Shown here: positions 62,328-64,000 of the stretch, piece by piece
Numbering within the stretch: position 1 is the stretch's first letter
Layout: the number at the start of each line of letters is the position of its first letter
Source: Parvularculaceae bacterium
GTDB taxonomy: Bacteria; Pseudomonadota; Alphaproteobacteria; Caulobacterales; Parvularculaceae
Length of the DNA: 64,000 nt
Assembly (NCBI GenBank): GCA_028284065.1
Contig: JANQSJ010000008.1
Coordinates: 186,001 to 250,000, forward strand
Direction: 5' to 3'
Notes under the pieces: model-generated
What the model saw: only the letters and a program-made list of their open reading frames with translations
Database searches by the model: none
What the model was told of the DNA's origin: nothing
Translations under genes and position numbers: made by a program

Positions 62328-63920
62328 TCAGCTGAATTGATTCATGGTGTTGTCTTTGCCCCCGGCCTTAAGGGCGGCGTCGCCGGCGAAGTATTCTTTA
62401 TGGTCGTCGCCAATATCGGAGCCGGCCATGTTCTGGTGCTTCACGCAGGCGATCCCCTCGCGAATCTCTTTGCGCTGAACGTTTTTCACATAGCCGAGCA
62501 TCGCGTCGTCGCCAAAATAGAGCTTTGCGAGATTGTCCGTGGACAGCGCCGCCGTGTGGTAAGTCGGCAGCGTGATGAGGTGATGGAATATCCCCGCGCG
62601 CGCCGATGCGTCGCGCTGGAAGGACTGGATCTTCTTGTCAGCTTCGATCGCGAGGTCGGTCTCGTCGTAGTCGACGCTCATCAGCTTTTCCCGGTCATAG
62701 GCGGAAACGTCTTTGCCCGCTTCCTGCCAGGCGTCGTAGACCTGCTGGCGGAAATTCAGCGTCCAGTTGAAAGACGGCGAGTTATTGTAGACAAGCTTGG
62801 CGTTCGGAACGACCTCGCGAATTCTGTCGACCATGCTGGCGATCTGCTCAACGTGCGGCTTCTCAGTCTCGATCCAGAGCAGGTCCGCACCGTTCTGCAG
62901 CGACGTGACGCAGTCAAGAACGACCCGGTCGACGCCGCTGCCCTTGCGGAACTGAAAAAGGTTCGATCTCAGCCGTTTTGGTTTTAACAGCTTCCCCTCG
63001 CGGGAGATAAGGACGTCGCCATTGCCGATGGCCCCGGCGTCGACTTCATCGCAATCAAGAAACCCGTTGTACTGATCGCCGAGATCGCCCGGCTCTTCAG
63101 AATACGCGATCTGTTTCGTCAGCCCCGCGCCAAGGCTGTCGGTGCGCGCGACGACGATCCCGTCGTCGACGCCGAGTTCAAGAAACGCGTAGCGGCAGGC
63201 GCGTATCTTGGCGATGAAGTCCTCGTGCGGCACGGTCACCTTGCCGTCCTGATGGCCGCACTGCTTTTCGTCCGAAACCTGATTTTCGATTTGCAGCGCG
63301 CAGGCGCCCGCCTCGATCATCTTCTTGGCGAGAAGATATGTCGCCTCCGCATTGCCGAAGCCCGCATCGATATCGGCGATGATCGGCACAACATGGGTCT
63401 CGTAACCTTCGATCGCATCGAGAAGCGCGCTCGCCTTCGCCGCATCGCCTGCGGCCCTCGCCGCGTCGAGGTCGCGGAACATGAGGCCGAGCTCGCGCGC
63501 GTCCGCCTGTTTCAGGAACGTATAGAGCTCTTCGATGAGCGCCGGCACGGCCGTCTTTTCGTGCATTGACTGGTCGGGCAGCGGACCGAATTCCGAGCGC
63601 AGCGCCGCGACCATCCAGCCGGACAGGTAGAGATACCGGCGCTTGGTCGATCCGAAATGCTTCTTGATAGAGATGAGCTTTTGCTGACCGACAAAGCCGT
63701 GCCAGCAGCCAAGCGACTGGGTGTAGGCGGCGGGGTCGGCGTCATAGGCCGCCATGTCCTCGCGCATGATTGCGGCGGTGTATTTCGCAATGTCGAGGCC
63801 GGTCTTGAACCGGTTCTGGGCGCGCAACCGCGCGACCGCCTCAGCGTCGACGCCGCTCCACGTACCGTCATGGCCCTTGATGAGCCGGCTCGCGGCGGTG
63901 ATTTCGTCTTTATATGTCAT
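62328..63920 (-). CDS. aceA: Isocitrate lyase (long subfamily)
   Basis: A 530-residue glyoxylate-shunt enzyme cutting isocitrate into glyoxylate and succinate. The catalytic cysteine is Cys221 in SDEKQCGHQDGKVTVP, with ADIDAGFGN upstream and NNSPSFNW downstream for substrate and magnesium. Length and the KQCGH variant match the roughly 530-residue type seen in Pseudomonas, not the shorter E. coli form. ATG at 63920 gives the family N-terminus MTYKDEI; upstream codons are not conserved. It allows growth on acetate or on C2 units from stored PHB. Confidence 0.96.
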   Translation of the reverse strand: MTYKDEITAASRLIKGHDGTWSGVDAEAVARLRAQNRFKTGLDIAKYTAAIMREDMAAYDADPAAYTQSLGCWHGFVGQQKLISIKKHFGSTKRRYLYLSGWMVAALRSEFGPLPDQSMHEKTAVPALIEELYTFLKQADARELGLMFRDLDAARAAGDAAKASALLDAIEGYETHVVPIIADIDAGFGNAEATYLLAKKMIEAGACALQIENQVSDEKQCGHQDGKVTVPHEDFIAKIRACRYAFLELGVDDGIVVARTDSLGAGLTKQIAYSEEPGDLGDQYNGFLDCDEVDAGAIGNGDVLISREGKLLKPKRLRSNLFQFRKGSGVDRVVLDCVTSLQNGADLLWIETEKPHVEQIASMVDRIREVVPNAKLVYNNSPSFNWTLNFRQQVYDAWQEAGKDVSAYDREKLMSVDYDETDLAIEADKKIQSFQRDASARAGIFHHLITLPTYHTAALSTDNLAKLYFGDDAMLGYVKNVQRKEIREGIACVKHQNMAGSDIGDDHKEYFAGDAALKAGGKDNTMNQFS

Positions 63921-64000
63921 GGCACCCACATCCAGATAATCGCGGCCGTCTCGCCGCATAATGACGCCGAAGAGCGCCGGCGCGCCAGTCCGCCCCATGG

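Overview
The window is dense, GC-rich chromosomal DNA (about two thirds G+C by eye) of an alphaproteobacterium. Supporting markers are the RegB/SenC/RegA redox-signalling cluster, an AddAB-type recombination nuclease placed after tsaE-amgK-murU, the divergent phaR / phaAB polyhydroxybutyrate genes, an adjacent tyrA-hisC-methyltransferase / gloB block, and DUF805, DUF900, DUF1217, DUF1223 and DUF1287 proteins. Several families of palindromic intergenic repeats of the kind common in this class are also present. A Caulobacterales/Parvularculales-like marine organism is plausible but cannot be proven from this sequence. I see no tRNA, rRNA, CRISPR array, insertion sequence or prophage.

Layout. 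1-7.5 kb: a partial lipoprotein gene, a repeat-rich gap, an alpha/beta hydrolase, an M16 zinc peptidase and the RegA/RegB/SCO1 redox module. 7.7-10.2 kb: intracellular PHB depolymerase (cysteine nucleophile) convergent with a beta-lactamase-like lipoprotein. 10.2-20.6 kb: a plus-strand run of tsaE, amgK, murU (cell-wall sugar recycling), a DUF1223 protein, addB, addA and trxA. 21-23 kb: VOC lipoprotein, 1-Cys peroxiredoxin and a lytic transglycosylase-like lipoprotein.

23.7-32 kb: the most unusual block. The prkA-yeaH-spoVR stress-kinase set is spread over seven same-strand genes, with a GIY-YIG protein, a DUF1801 protein, an HMG-CoA reductase and a DUF805 membrane protein in between. It has an ~820-base leader containing a motif that fits the alphaproteobacterial general-stress (EcfG) promoter. 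Two families of palindromic repeats have invaded this block, and one of them now encodes the C-terminal half of the GIY-YIG protein.

32-37.4 kb: DUF1287, tyrA, hisC, methyltransferase, gloB and a secreted DUF4908-like protein. 37.4-40.4 kb: phaB-phaA divergent from phaR. 40.4-48.6 kb: a GGDEF/EAL protein with a degenerate GGDEF motif, then an envelope-glycosylation group (two GT2 and two GT39/ArnT-like enzymes plus a small membrane protein). 48.6-54.4 kb: thrS, a triple-repeat DUF1217 protein, an ATP-grasp protein, yidD and a DUF899 protein. 54.5-62.2 kb: mostly envelope or secreted proteins (glycerophosphodiesterase, Sel1-like, VPLPA-CTERM-like, DUF900 lipoprotein, an M64-like metalloprotease), with a candidate structured RNA ending in a very strong terminator near 58.4 kb. 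62.3-63.9 kb: isocitrate lyase.

Together the genes describe a carbon-storing (PHB), glyoxylate-shunt-capable, respiring bacterium that senses redox state and recycles its cell wall. Start codons were chosen from Shine-Dalgarno spacing and signal peptides; several are TTG or GTG.
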